DNA of 35,529 nt from Candidatus Saccharimonadota bacterium (lineage in GTDB: Bacteria; Patescibacteriota; Saccharimonadia; Saccharimonadales; Saccharimonadaceae), in contig JAGCBP010000005.1 of the NCBI GenBank assembly GCA_017652105.1, positions 1-35,529 on the forward strand. Reading direction: 5' to 3'. Every line of letters starts with the position of its first letter. The stretch's first letter is position 1. Shown here in pieces: positions 1 to 8,408 of the stretch. Position numbers and translations under genes: made by a program. Below the pieces are notes generated by a model, which worked only from the letters and a program-made list of their open reading frames with translations, made no database searches and was not told the origin of the DNA.

Positions 1-2083
1 TAGCTTCGGTTAAGAATGGGGCAAACGGATGGAGAGCAATTAAGAGATGTTCTAGGGTGATTTTGAGCAGTGGGACATTGCGGTAAATTTTTTGAGATTC
101 GAGGAACCAGTCGGCGTATTTATCCCAGATGGTCTGATACAAGGTCTCGACGGCCTCGGCGAAACGATATTCCTTCATGTCCACCTCGATCTGTTTGATG
201 CAATCATTGATCTCGCGGCAGATCCAATCTTCGCCTTGATTGTCATTTGAATAATCGCCTTCGGCATCACCATCCTCATCAATAATAGACTCGATAAGAC
301 GGGAGATATTCCAGAGTTTGTTGCAAAGATTGCGGCCGCTTACTACGCTATTTTCAGAGAAAGCCTGGTTCATACCAGCGGAACGACCTCTTAGAATGCC
401 AAGGCGGAAAGCATCGGAGCCGTAGCTTGCAACTAATTCCATCGGGTTAATCACATTGCCTTTGCTTTTGCTCATTTTTTGGCCATGTTCATCGAGGACG
501 AGTCCGTGAAGATAAACTTCTTTAAACGGCACTTCACCAGTAACATAAAGGCCCATCATAATCATCCGGGCGACCCAAGCAAAGAGAATATCAGCACCAG
601 TCTCCATGACATTCAAAGGATAATATGGGGTAGGATTCTCCTCGGACCAATCGGTACAAACAATCGGCCAATGGCTCGACGAAAACCAAGTATCGAAGGT
701 GTCTTCATCGCGCACATAGGTAACACCGGATTTTTCAATTTCAGTAAGGTTGGTGCGGCGATCAAAAATCCAATCTGGCTCATCGGTGGCTTCCTTAGTA
801 ACCTTTCTAAACATTGGAATGGCAATACCCCAAGGGATTTGGCGAGAAATGTTCCAATCTTTGAGATTTCCCAGATAGTTGATGAGGACACGCTTCTTGT
901 TCTCGGGGTGGAACTTAATTTCATCATTCTCAAGATGCTCGATAGCGGTTTTTGCTAGTTTTTCGACATCGATAAACCACTGTTCTTTGAGCATCGGCTC
1001 AAGCACTGTGCCACATTTGTAACAATGAGCGACAGAGTGAACATTTTTTTTCTCGCCTTTTAAAACACCTAGGTCTTTTAGATCTCTTAAGACCTGTTTG
1101 CGGCATTCCTCGGTAGTGAGCCCCTCGTATTTTTCTGGCACGTTAATCATGTGGCCATCTTCAGAAATCACTTGGATGCGTTCAAGATTGTGACGCTCGC
1201 CGACTTCAAAATCATCAAAATCATGAGCTGGGGTGATTTTGACCGCGCCGGTACCATACTCAGGATCAGCGTGTTCATCGGCAATAACCGGAATCTCGCG
1301 ATCGGTAAGCGGCAAATGAACGGTCTTGCCAATTAGGTCCTTGTAACGAGGGTCCTCAGGATTAACCGCTACGGCGGTATCACCAAAGAGAGTCTCTGGC
1401 CTGGTGGTTGAAACGATGATATCATCATAAGCAATTTCCCAGAGAGTGCCTTTTTCATCTTTATGCTCGACCTCGATATCGGCAAAAGCGGTTTGATGCT
1501 TTGGACAATAATTAACGAGTTTTTCACCTCTGTAAACGAGGCCATCGTTCCACATTTTTTCAAAAGTGGTGTAGACACGGTCAACCACATTTTCATCTAG
1601 AGTAAAAGTGAGGTCATCCCAAGAGCAAGAAGCGCCAAGGGCACGAAGTTGCAATTCCATGTTGCCGCGCTGCATCTGAACGAAATCCCAAACTCTCGCG
1701 TATAAATCATCGCGGGAGAATTCAAAACGGGTGTGACCATCTTTTTCGAGGGCTTTTTCGTATACTACCCAAGTCTCAAAACCGGCGTGATCGGCACCAG
1801 GGATATACCAGGTAGAATCGCCTTTTAACCGGTGGTAACGGGTAAGGGAATCCTCGAGAGCTACGGTGAGACCGTGGCCAATGTGGAGATTGCCGTTGGC
1901 GTTCGGCGGTGGCATCACGATAGAATAATGGCGGAAGTTTTCTTCAAACCTATCATCTACGCCATCGCTGTCGTTGTCTACAGGGATGGTAGGGATGGAA
2001 GGTTTAAAAGCGCCGGCGGCCTCCCAGGCAGCATAAATATCGGCTTCATATTGGTTGGGTTCGTAACTAGATGCAAATTTCAT
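1..2083 (-). CDS. valS: Valine-tRNA ligase, C-terminus cut by window edge
   Basis: Charges tRNA-Val with valine in the cytoplasm. About 694 codons are readable without a stop, from the ATG at 2083 to the window edge. Visible landmarks are the class I HIGH signature in PPPNANGNLHIGH near residue 45, the editing-domain stretch TTRPETLFGDTAVAVNP, and the KMSKS signature in GQKMSKSKGNVINP. These sequences match ValS rather than IleS or LeuS. The tRNA-binding anticodon domain begins before the edge (HPFAPFLTEA), and the C-terminal coiled coil lies outside the window. A Shine-Dalgarno site, GAGGAGG, precedes the ATG. The upstream HIT gene's stop codon abuts the start, so the two are probably cotranscribed. 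Identity is firm; completeness cannot be judged. Confidence 0.97.
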   Translation of the reverse strand, partial: MKFASSYEPNQYEADIYAAWEAAGAFKPSIPTIPVDNDSDGVDDRFEENFRHYSIVMPPPNANGNLHIGHGLTVALEDSLTRYHRLKGDSTWYIPGADHAGFETWVVYEKALEKDGHTRFEFSRDDLYARVWDFVQMQRGNMELQLRALGASCSWDDLTFTLDENVVDRVYTTFEKMWNDGLVYRGEKLVNYCPKHQTAFADIEVEHKDEKGTLWEIAYDDIIVSTTRPETLFGDTAVAVNPEDPRYKDLIGKTVHLPLTDREIPVIADEHADPEYGTGAVKITPAHDFDDFEVGERHNLERIQVISEDGHMINVPEKYEGLTTEECRKQVLRDLKDLGVLKGEKKNVHSVAHCYKCGTVLEPMLKEQWFIDVEKLAKTAIEHLENDEIKFHPENKKRVLINYLGNLKDWNISRQIPWGIAIPMFRKVTKEATDEPDWIFDRRTNLTEIEKSGVTYVRDEDTFDTWFSSSHWPIVCTDWSEENPTPYYPLNVMETGADILFAWVARMIMMGLYVTGEVPFKEVYLHGLVLDEHGQKMSKSKGNVINPMELVASYGSDAFRLGILRGRSAGMNQAFSENSVVSGRNLCNKLWNISRLIESIIDEDGDAEGDYSNDNQGEDWICREINDCIKQIEVDMKEYRFAEAVETLYQTIWDKYADWFLESQKIYRNVPLLKITLEHLLIALHPFAPFLTEA

Positions 2084-2470
2084 TTAGGCCTCCTCTTTCA
2101 ATTCTAATTTCGCACGGATTTCTTCGAATTCCTTGGGCTCGAGTTCGAGAGTTTTGCCATATTCCCAAGTTTCGTCTAGCGGCATAAGGTGGATGTGGGC
2201 ATGAGGGACATCGGTGCCAACTACTTTCCAAATGGTGCGACTACCAAAAACTTCTTCCATGTGCTTGGCGAGTTTTTTGGCGGTAGCCATGAGGGCATGA
2301 TAATCTTCATCCGCAAGATCGTAGATTTTATCAACTTCGTTTTTTGGAATCACAAGAGTATGGCCTTTGCTTTCTGGGTGAATATCAAGAAAAGCATAAG
2401 TTTTGTCGTCCTCATAAATTTTGTAAGATGGGATTTCGCCGTTTACAATTTTGGTAAAGATACTACTCAT
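2084..2470 (-). CDS. HIT family hydrolase
   Basis: A 128-residue histidine triad protein, the usual size of the HINT/Hit branch that hydrolyses nucleoside phosphoramidates or dinucleotides. The triad HAHIH is at residues 90-94 within VPHAHIHLMP, and the N-terminal fold is typical (IFTKIVNGEIPSYKIYEDD). The start is supported by AAAGGAG a few bases upstream. The gene overlaps the end of the PAP2 gene by 8 bases and ends directly against valS, so it is the middle gene of a three-gene operon. HINT-type enzymes are known to cleave aminoacyl-adenylates, so sitting next to an aminoacyl-tRNA synthetase is suggestive. That functional link is inference. Confidence 0.95.
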   Translation of the reverse strand: MSSIFTKIVNGEIPSYKIYEDDKTYAFLDIHPESKGHTLVIPKNEVDKIYDLADEDYHALMATAKKLAKHMEEVFGSRTIWKVVGTDVPHAHIHLMPLDETWEYGKTLELEPKEFEEIRAKLELKEEA

Positions 2471-2954
2471 TTTTTGCTCCTTTGGTTAATTTTTTGACAA
2501 TCACAAAGTAAATGCCGGCAAAAATTACAGAGAAAATGAGGCCACCAATCACGTCTGAAACCCAATGTTTATTAGCAAGAACACGGCCAATTGGCACAAG
2601 AATAGTAAAGGCCAGCATAATGAGATCTAAAATGACAACAAGATATTTTTGCTTAATATAGCGCGGCAATATAGTGATAGTGCAGAGAAAAATTGTAGCA
2701 GTAATCATAGTGTGGGTAGAAGGGAAGCTAGGTTCGCCGGAGCCATTCGGGCGAGTATTTAATATAAAAACCTTGTCAAAAATTAGCCATGTAGCGACTA
2801 CGAGAATCGCCGGAACGATTAAAGTCAAGAGAGCTTTGTCGATTTTTTTGAAAGATTTGCGAGTAATCCATTGATAAAGAGCTAGTACCGCAAGAATGCC
2901 AGCAGTGGCAAGGGCGGTATACACCATAATATCTGTTATTTTGTCCCAATTCAT
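2463..2954 (-). CDS. PAP2-family membrane phosphatase
   Basis: An integral membrane phosphatase of the PAP2 (type 2 phosphatidic acid phosphatase) superfamily, 163 aa from the chosen start. All three motifs are present: K61-(6 residues)-RP at 68-69, PSTH at 78-81 (the usual form is PSGH), and GRVLANKHWVSD at 123-134 with the catalytic His130 and Asp134. About five hydrophobic segments are visible. The family dephosphorylates lipid phosphates or undecaprenyl pyrophosphate; which one applies here cannot be told. I chose the ATG at 2954 over one nine codons upstream (2981) because a TATAAT box lies 6 bases before it, giving a leaderless mRNA. First gene of the PAP2-HIT-valS operon. Confidence 0.9.
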   Translation of the reverse strand: MNWDKITDIMVYTALATAGILAVLALYQWITRKSFKKIDKALLTLIVPAILVVATWLIFDKVFILNTRPNGSGEPSFPSTHTMITATIFLCTITILPRYIKQKYLVVILDLIMLAFTILVPIGRVLANKHWVSDVIGGLIFSVIFAGIYFVIVKKLTKGAKNE

Positions 2955-2960
2955 AATTTG

Positions 2961-2966
2961 ATTATA
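2961..2966 (-). promoter_or_regulatory. -10 box TATAAT of the PAP2 operon, leaderless type
   Basis: TGCTATAAT on the minus strand. Six bases separate the box from the ATG at 2954, so transcription is predicted to start at the A of the start codon. Confidence 0.7.
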
Positions 2967-3020
2967 GCACAAAATATCCACTACCTTGGATGCAACTTGC
3001 TAGTTTTTTTATTGCGTTTA

Positions 3021-3029
3021 TGCTATACT
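3021..3029 (+). promoter_or_regulatory. Extended -10 promoter of the two large orphan genes
   Basis: TATGCTATACT reads as an extended -10 with a weak -35. It is followed by a leader of about 20 bases that carries AAGAAAGGAAC as Shine-Dalgarno before the ATG at 3057. Confidence 0.6.
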
Positions 3030-3056
3030 TAAACCAATAAGAAAGGAACATACAGG

Positions 3057-4499
3057 ATGGAGGATTCTCGCCAAATACCAACAGATTCAAGCAATGCTGA
3101 GGAAAAAGCAAAAAATTCTGAAGAAAATTCTACTGTTAACAGAGAGCTGGCAAGGGCTGCGATGAAAAACGCTGAGTTGGCAGTTTCTGATATAGAAACA
3201 CACCGTGCTAGCTTTTTTGTCGCTGAGCAACACTTGCCAGCTGAATACATAAATATCATAAGAGATGAGCTTACTCATATTGATGAAATTGAAAACACTG
3301 AAACAATTGAGATGCGCCGTGAACTGGGAACTCTTCCAAAAGATTTTATCAAAACTGAGCATGCGCTTATTGCAAGCGGGATTAATCCAAATCTTTTGAC
3401 TGTCGATGAAGCACAGGGGCTTTATGATTACGCTTCTAATGTCAATCAGGAAATTATCGAACAAAAAGCCGAATCGGTTGCTAATGCGATTGCAAGAATT
3501 CGTAATGGGGCAAGAAGTCGGCGAGATTGGGCCTTTGACCCTGCGAAAGCCGAGCGTATGGATCAACTAGCCAAAAAATATGAACGTTATGAGCGAGGCG
3601 AGATTGATATTGAATGTGGATTCGACAAGGCTTACTATCTTGAAGATGAGAGGAGGGCGGCCGAAGATTTTAATTTTACCAGTGCTAATGATAGAGCTAC
3701 AGAAGAAGGTATGAGGCCAGATGATTATTCCGTACAAGCATATTCTCGTTTGGTGAGAGATATGAAAACGGATGGATATTTGGAACGTGCATTCGAGGAT
3801 ATGGATGTAGAAGAACTGCTTGAAGAAGGCATCATTGAAGAAGATGATTTGTTTGTTTATGGGCCGTATACCCGTAGAGATCTACGAGAAGATTACGGGA
3901 TCTTCAAAATGTCGACCTGGGTTGATGCAGTTAACTTTCGTGACAAATCAAATGTAGCAAATATCCTACAAGAATCGGTCATCGCCAGAAATGAAGATAC
4001 AGAATCCGATCTCTTACGTGAATACGTTGCAAAGGAAATCCTTCCAAATCGTCGCCCAACACCAAAAAGTGAGCTTTTGCTCTTTTCGGCTCTTGGCGCC
4101 GATTTTGCTGATAAAGCAAATGAGGAAATTGAGGCTGTTATGTCAAAAGAAAAAGCGAAGGAGCTTCATGACAATCTTTCTTGGGCCTCTTATTATGCAG
4201 CAAAGATTCTCGGTATGAACTCGGATGAGCTCAAAGAGGAATACGGCTCAACTCGCCCAGTTAGTAAAGAGTTCTTTGAAGAGGTATTGAAACGATCTGA
4301 GGCGCTCACAGAGCAACAAGAGAAATGGATGAAAAAGAATGTTGCACCGTATTTGACAAAGCTTGATGATAGAATATTTATAGCCGAAGCTCTTTATGAA
4401 CCAGTCCTCTCTTCTGAAGACACTGGTAGAGGCTTCGAAGGGCTCGCTCTCCCTGATGACCTTTTTGCGCCAGATGCATTAAACCATGATGGGGAATAA
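3057..4499 (+). CDS. Large acidic orphan protein, 480 aa
   Basis: I do not recognise this protein. It is 480 aa, very acidic, predicted mostly helical and soluble. It has no signal peptide, membrane segment, P-loop or cysteine cluster that I can see. The N-terminal 30 residues are Ser/Glu/Asn-rich and probably disordered. Acidic stretches follow in the middle, around DMDVEELLEEGIIEEDD, and the C-terminus is again acidic. The ATG at 3057 has AAAGGAA upstream. The stop overlaps the next gene's start (TAATG at 4497-4501), so the two products are probably made together and may act together. A cytoplasmic structural or adaptor role is possible, but nothing in the sequence shows it. Confidence 0.85.
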   Translation: MEDSRQIPTDSSNAEEKAKNSEENSTVNRELARAAMKNAELAVSDIETHRASFFVAEQHLPAEYINIIRDELTHIDEIENTETIEMRRELGTLPKDFIKTEHALIASGINPNLLTVDEAQGLYDYASNVNQEIIEQKAESVANAIARIRNGARSRRDWAFDPAKAERMDQLAKKYERYERGEIDIECGFDKAYYLEDERRAAEDFNFTSANDRATEEGMRPDDYSVQAYSRLVRDMKTDGYLERAFEDMDVEELLEEGIIEEDDLFVYGPYTRRDLREDYGIFKMSTWVDAVNFRDKSNVANILQESVIARNEDTESDLLREYVAKEILPNRRPTPKSELLLFSALGADFADKANEEIEAVMSKEKAKELHDNLSWASYYAAKILGMNSDELKEEYGSTRPVSKEFFEEVLKRSEALTEQQEKWMKKNVAPYLTKLDDRIFIAEALYEPVLSSEDTGRGFEGLALPDDLFAPDALNHDGE

Positions 4500-6889
4500 T
4501 GAAAGAGACACTAAATTTTTCAAAAGATAACGAAGTAGTTATCGATGAAACGGAGACTCTTGAAGATAAAGAGGCGCAAGCTTTTAATGCTCAACTAGAT
4601 AGGGGGCTAGATTTTTATTGTCAAATTTCTGGCGAGAAAAAAGAGGATGTAGACATTCACCCCGAACAAGAACTCTTCTTTTCTTATCTAGACAAAAATA
4701 GCCGCCACGAACTAGATAGGACAGTATCAACCCCTACTTTAACTGAATACGGTTTGGCAATAAAAGATAGCGTATACAATTTTACGGATCCCTACAAAGA
4801 ACAGGTTCTTCGTTTTGAGGCAGAGCAAATTGCTCAAGGCTCGGATGATATTAATGCTTTTCGGAAAAATTTAGAAGCATATAGCTTGGATTTTAAAAAA
4901 ATATATATAGAAAAGATTAAGAAGAGCTTCGTATCAAAAGCTCGCGAGCCATTTTTGCTAGAAAAAAGTAAGATTGAAAAAGAAACAAATGCAAGATATT
5001 TGCAGAGAAGCATCGATAAAGTTGGGGCAGAGACTATCTTAGACCGCTATCCAGAAACTCCTTCAGCAGAGGCAAAATTGGTCTACAAAACTATCGCATT
5101 GCACGATAGGAAGATTAGAGGGCTTCGTTCGGAAGAATTTGATTCTATGCATAATTCTGGGATGACTAAGCAAGAGTTTGAAAAAAAGAAAGAGCAGAGA
5201 ATAAAAGCCGAGGAAGCAGATTTTAATGCTTTTAAAGACCGCTACAAATTACAAAATTTGAATGTAGATGAGCTACTAAAGAGTGTCTATGATCTTTTTG
5301 AAAAGGAAAAAACCGAATTTATCACAAATGGTTTTATGACCAAAGAAGAGTATCAAGAATATAAGAATTCTTCACAAAAAATAGAGGCTTTTGTTCTTTC
5401 GATTCGCAACAATAAAGATCTCTACAAAAGAGATGCGAGTGAAATTCTTGATGCATATCAAATGCTTCGAGAATCTGTCAAAGTTAAGCTCGGAAAAGAA
5501 TATGAGCGGGAACATGGTACTGAATTTGATTACCCAGCAAACAAAAAACCTTTTCATTCCCAAAGGCAATCCCAACACAATTCTGCTGTTCGACAAAAAA
5601 AGATGTGGGAAAATGGAGAGTTGCCGGAGGAATTTGCATTTTTGGCGCCTAGTTCAAAGATCCCGCCGGCGGTTCCATCGGTTGAAGAAAGTCGCAAAAA
5701 ACTAGAACAAGTTTTTGAAAAATATTATGATGGGAAACCATGGCCGTTTAGCATTGATGAAGCAATAAATCTTACTGAGAGACACTTAGAATTAGCAGAA
5801 AAATACCGTCGTGGTGAAGTAAAATTTGGGGTAACCCCAACTCATGCGAAACATTATATTTCTGAGGAAAAAGGCAGGCTCACCGAACAAATGTACAAAC
5901 AGACCGAATCCATATCTTATAGACATGCAGAGGAGTCAGCTAATAAGATTGCCAAAAAGCTTGCTTCTGGCGTTTTTGGGATAGATAATACTAAAGAGGT
6001 AGTTTTTACGCCATCAGGTTGTTTTATAGAGCTAGAAAGCGGTACGTATGAAATGAAACCTATATCTCCATTTGATGCTCGAATTGAGACTGCTTTGAAC
6101 CCCGATGAGACAGAGGCATGGGAAAATACCTGGAATACCCTTCAAGCTAATGCGCTTGATGAGGGTGCAAAGAAGGGTAAAGAAAATAAGCTGGCTGACT
6201 TTGTAAATCATCAATTCAGAGAAATGGTTGATGCCTTCTCAGATTCAATCGATGACAAGTCTTTTAGACAACTGCAGGAACTTCGTGAAAAATTCAGATT
6301 TGATATAGCCGGCCTGTTTGATGGCAATTCGAAGATGAACCATTTTCCGACTTCACAAGAAATCCAATTTTTAGGCGAAACTATACCCGGAATAGCAGAT
6401 TTTATTACAGACATTAACTTCAATGCGGTAAAAGATGATGGCCATCACAAAATAGATCTAAAGACCCTTACATCAAATTTGAAAATGGCGATTTGCGGAG
6501 GCAATTATTCATCATTGAATGCTGTGCCGAATGATCTTGTATATATTCAAGATGGTGGAGCAGTACTAAACTTTTTCTCCTATCAAAAAATTCTCTATGA
6601 TACGAATTACGATCACAAGAAGGCTCGCTCTGTTTTGTATTCTTGCCTTGGATACGAATTGATGAGGACATTGGAGGATGAAAAAATTAGAGAGTTTGCT
6701 ACTCTTCTAGGAGAAAAAGCAAATATATCGAAGCAATCTATCTTCCGAAACTACGGAATTGTAGTTGCAAACCCTGCTGAACGAAGAAAAATTGCTATAA
6801 GGACTTACTTTGTGAGCGAATTTAACAAGTTTGCTCTTGGAACAGCTGATGATGATTATAAAAAATTCTTCAACTCGCTAGCAGGCTAA
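4499..6889 (+). CDS. Large orphan protein, 796 aa, coupled to the preceding gene
   Basis: Unrecognised. It is a charged, largely helical protein without membrane segments. The N-terminal 600 residues are rich in Lys/Glu, with coiled-coil-like stretches (for example around EFEKKKEQRIKAEEADFNAF). The C-terminal 200 residues look more globular. There, LGYELMRTL (YELMR at 719-723) follows a hydrophobic GGAVLNFF stretch, an arrangement resembling the HExxH helix of zinc peptidases with both histidines replaced. That comparison is speculative. The start overlaps the upstream stop by one base, so translation is likely coupled. No recognisable partner genes lie downstream; a minus-strand tRNA terminator follows at 6906-6931. 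Confidence 0.85.
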   Translation: MKETLNFSKDNEVVIDETETLEDKEAQAFNAQLDRGLDFYCQISGEKKEDVDIHPEQELFFSYLDKNSRHELDRTVSTPTLTEYGLAIKDSVYNFTDPYKEQVLRFEAEQIAQGSDDINAFRKNLEAYSLDFKKIYIEKIKKSFVSKAREPFLLEKSKIEKETNARYLQRSIDKVGAETILDRYPETPSAEAKLVYKTIALHDRKIRGLRSEEFDSMHNSGMTKQEFEKKKEQRIKAEEADFNAFKDRYKLQNLNVDELLKSVYDLFEKEKTEFITNGFMTKEEYQEYKNSSQKIEAFVLSIRNNKDLYKRDASEILDAYQMLRESVKVKLGKEYEREHGTEFDYPANKKPFHSQRQSQHNSAVRQKKMWENGELPEEFAFLAPSSKIPPAVPSVEESRKKLEQVFEKYYDGKPWPFSIDEAINLTERHLELAEKYRRGEVKFGVTPTHAKHYISEEKGRLTEQMYKQTESISYRHAEESANKIAKKLASGVFGIDNTKEVVFTPSGCFIELESGTYEMKPISPFDARIETALNPDETEAWENTWNTLQANALDEGAKKGKENKLADFVNHQFREMVDAFSDSIDDKSFRQLQELREKFRFDIAGLFDGNSKMNHFPTSQEIQFLGETIPGIADFITDINFNAVKDDGHHKIDLKTLTSNLKMAICGGNYSSLNAVPNDLVYIQDGGAVLNFFSYQKILYDTNYDHKKARSVLYSCLGYELMRTLEDEKIREFATLLGEKANISKQSIFRNYGIVVANPAERRKIAIRTYFVSEFNKFALGTADDDYKKFFNSLAG

Positions 6890-6905
6890 TTACAAGTTAC
6901 CGGAA

Positions 6906-6931
6906 CAAAAAAAGACCTCAAAGAGGGCCTA
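6906..6931 (-). terminator. Terminator after tRNA-Arg
   Basis: Minus-strand hairpin AGGCCCTC/GAGGTCTT with one internal mismatch, followed by a run of seven T. It lies directly downstream of the tRNA-Arg 3' end. Confidence 0.7.
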
Positions 6932-6940
6932 ATTTCAGAA

Positions 6941-7017
6941 TGGTACACCCGACACGATTTGAACGTGCGACCTTTTGCTCCGCAAGCAAACGCTCTATCC
7001 AGCTGAGCTACGGGTGC
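6941..7017 (-). tRNA. tRNA-Arg, anticodon GCG
   Basis: A complete 77-base cloverleaf with encoded CCA. The acceptor is GCACCCG/CGGGTGT (G1:U72), the D-arm is GCTC/GAGC, and the T-arm is GCACG-TTCAAAT-CGTGT. The anticodon stem TTTGC/GCAAA encloses the loop TTGCGGA, placing GCG at positions 34-36. It reads CGC and CGU. Most bacteria read these codons with an ACG anticodon deaminated to inosine, so the genomically encoded GCG is unusual. It is transcribed after a structured leader (7034-7129). Confidence 0.93.
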
Positions 7018-7033
7018 TTACATAGATGCGTTA

Positions 7034-7129
7034 GCCGGCCTTTAGGGCCGGCATAACACAAGTGTGGATGTAATATTAAATATAACATCCACCTAGAAAT
7101 TAAATGAGCATCACCTTAGAGGTGACGCT
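7034..7129 (-). ncRNA. Three-hairpin leader RNA upstream of tRNA-Arg
   Basis: Between a TATAAT box at 7133-7138 and the tRNA there are three strong hairpins and no ORF. The first is 7107-7129, TCACC/GGTGA with flanking AGC/GCT. The second is 7064-7092, GTGGATGT/ACATCCAC. The third is 7034-7052, GCCGGCC/GGCCGGC, perfect over 7 bp. None is followed by a T-run on this strand, so they are not ordinary terminators. They could be an independent small RNA or a processed 5' leader of the tRNA. I do not recognise a known RNA family. Confidence 0.4.
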
Positions 7130-7132
7130 ACT

Positions 7133-7138
7133 ATTATA
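7133..7138 (-). promoter_or_regulatory. -10 box (TGTTATAAT) before the leader and tRNA-Arg
   Basis: Extended -10 on the minus strand. Initiation is expected near 7126, at the foot of the first hairpin. Confidence 0.5.
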
Positions 7139-7148
7139 ACACATTGTT

Positions 7149-7727
7149 TTATTTTTTGCGAGATTTTTTGCGAGATTTTTTGAGATTTTTGAAAAAATCG
7201 CGATGAGCTCTGAAGCCATATTTGCCGGTGACTGGGTCTTTAAAAATCGGTGCTTTCAGAGGTAACAACGTCAAGGTCATATACGAGCCAAAGAACATAA
7301 AGAAGCCAATTGCCGACATAAAAGTTGCCCAGTACGGAACCGGTGCAAGGCTAATAATCGCGCAGAAAGTAAATTGCGCAATGACAATAGCGGCGGCAAA
7401 AGTAACAATGTCAATGAAAAGAATTGGTTTTTTGCTAAAACGCGTGTAACCATAAAAAACGAAGGGAATGAAAAAGGTCAGCATCAAAAGACTAGCAAGT
7501 TTGGCGGTAAAATAATTGGGGTTGTTGCCATAGAAAAATCCATCCACTAGGCTCCAGAGAAGAGTAGGAGTGATGGCAATTTTGATGTGCTCCCAAGTAG
7601 ATTCATTGATAGCGGTGAAAAGCCCAAGAGCCTTGGGACCCTTCAGAATATCATAGAGAAAGTGGGCGAGACAACCTATAGAAAAAATTACGATGATACT
7701 AATCCAAGTGAACAAGATGATATCCAT
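7149..7727 (-). CDS. DUF6512-like integral membrane protein
   Basis: A 192-residue protein with about five transmembrane segments. The N-terminal region carries HFLYDILKGPKALGLFTAINESTWEHIKI, with a Gly/His-rich helix and a conserved-looking NESTWEHIK loop that I associate with DUF6512. The function of that family is not known to me. The C-terminus is strongly basic and cytoplasmic (KNLKKSRKKSRKK). Its DNA contains a short tandem duplication of GCGAGATTTTTT, so copy number there may vary. The start is supported by TACAAT at 7734-7739, 6 bases before the ATG (leaderless type). Confidence 0.8.
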   Translation of the reverse strand: MDIILFTWISIIVIFSIGCLAHFLYDILKGPKALGLFTAINESTWEHIKIAITPTLLWSLVDGFFYGNNPNYFTAKLASLLMLTFFIPFVFYGYTRFSKKPILFIDIVTFAAAIVIAQFTFCAIISLAPVPYWATFMSAIGFFMFFGSYMTLTLLPLKAPIFKDPVTGKYGFRAHRDFFKNLKKSRKKSRKK

Positions 7728-7733
7728 ACACTA

Positions 7734-7739
7734 ATTGTA
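7734..7739 (-). promoter_or_regulatory. -10 box TACAAT, leaderless type
   Basis: Six bases separate the box from the ATG at 7727 on the minus strand. Confidence 0.6.
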
Positions 7740-7742
7740 TCA

Positions 7743-8408
7743 TTAAAATGGGACTTTTATTAGGCCTAATGTGTCGACATTGCGTTCTGTTGGAATCGAA
7801 TAATACAAATCATCCGTATAGCGATTGTGTTCGATCCATTGAGGTTTGAAATTGGTTTTTGAGTTGTCCATAGAACTATTAAAACCTCTGTATTTGGCTC
7901 CTTTGAATCTATTGCAGTCTAAACAACAAATTACAAGATTATCTAGACTATTGTCGCCGTCATAATATAGCGGCACGATATGATCTATTTGGGTTCTAGA
8001 ATCGTATAAACTAATCTTTCTGCCACACCAAGCACATCTGCCATGTTGGCATTTGAATTCTTCTTTTTTCCATTTTTTGAATAGCGGTGTTTTCTTTAAC
8101 TCTTCAAATTCTAGGCGTTTTTGTTTCCATTCTTCAAAACCGCTATAGCGCTTTACGCAAGTGCCATTAACCTTAATAATCCCATCGGCTGCAGTAATGA
8201 CTGGCAATTCATAAATCCGAAAATAATCATTAACGAAAAAATTATGCGGTTTGACATGCTCTTGAGCTAGAATTGGGTCTTGATCTGAGTAATATTGGCA
8301 AGCACAGGTGTAATTGTCGGGATATTCGGTGACTAAAAAGTTCCACCAATTTTCTTTGTCGTATTGAGTAAGGACATAGTCATCAACGCCATTAGTGTTT
8401 GGTTTCAT
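7743..8408 (-). CDS. HNH endonuclease domain protein, N-terminus possibly frameshifted
   Basis: An HNH nuclease-type protein, 221 aa from the ATG at 8408. The C-terminal half carries CAWCGRK, then QIDHIVPLYYDGDNSLDNLVICCLDCNRFKG. This is a standard HNH core with two CxxC pairs that would bind structural zinc and the DHI histidine at the active site. The first 90 residues are aromatic and polar and unrecognised. The reading frame continues upstream to a TTG at 8435, but neither start has a convincing ribosome site. A near-perfect promoter instead serves another frame starting at 8502, which overlaps this one. The N-terminus may therefore be encoded by that frame and joined by a +1 shift, or the gene may be damaged. 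It could be a restriction, repair or homing-type nuclease. Confidence 0.85.
   Translation of the reverse strand: MKPNTNGVDDYVLTQYDKENWWNFLVTEYPDNYTCACQYYSDQDPILAQEHVKPHNFFVNDYFRIYELPVITAADGIIKVNGTCVKRYSGFEEWKQKRLEFEELKKTPLFKKWKKEEFKCQHGRCAWCGRKISLYDSRTQIDHIVPLYYDGDNSLDNLVICCLDCNRFKGAKYRGFNSSMDNSKTNFKPQWIEHNRYTDDLYYSIPTERNVDTLGLIKVPF

Noticed and set aside
479-958. Plus-strand 159-codon ORF
   Set aside because: It lies wholly inside valS on the opposite strand, whose frame carries the HIGH and KMSKS signatures.
7034-7129. Riboswitch or tandem terminators
   Set aside because: The hairpins match no riboswitch core I know and none has a T-run on the transcribed strand.
7149-7200. Tandem repeat GCGAGATTTTTT as a minisatellite
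   Set aside because: Only two copies plus a partial one, all coding for the basic tail of a membrane protein.
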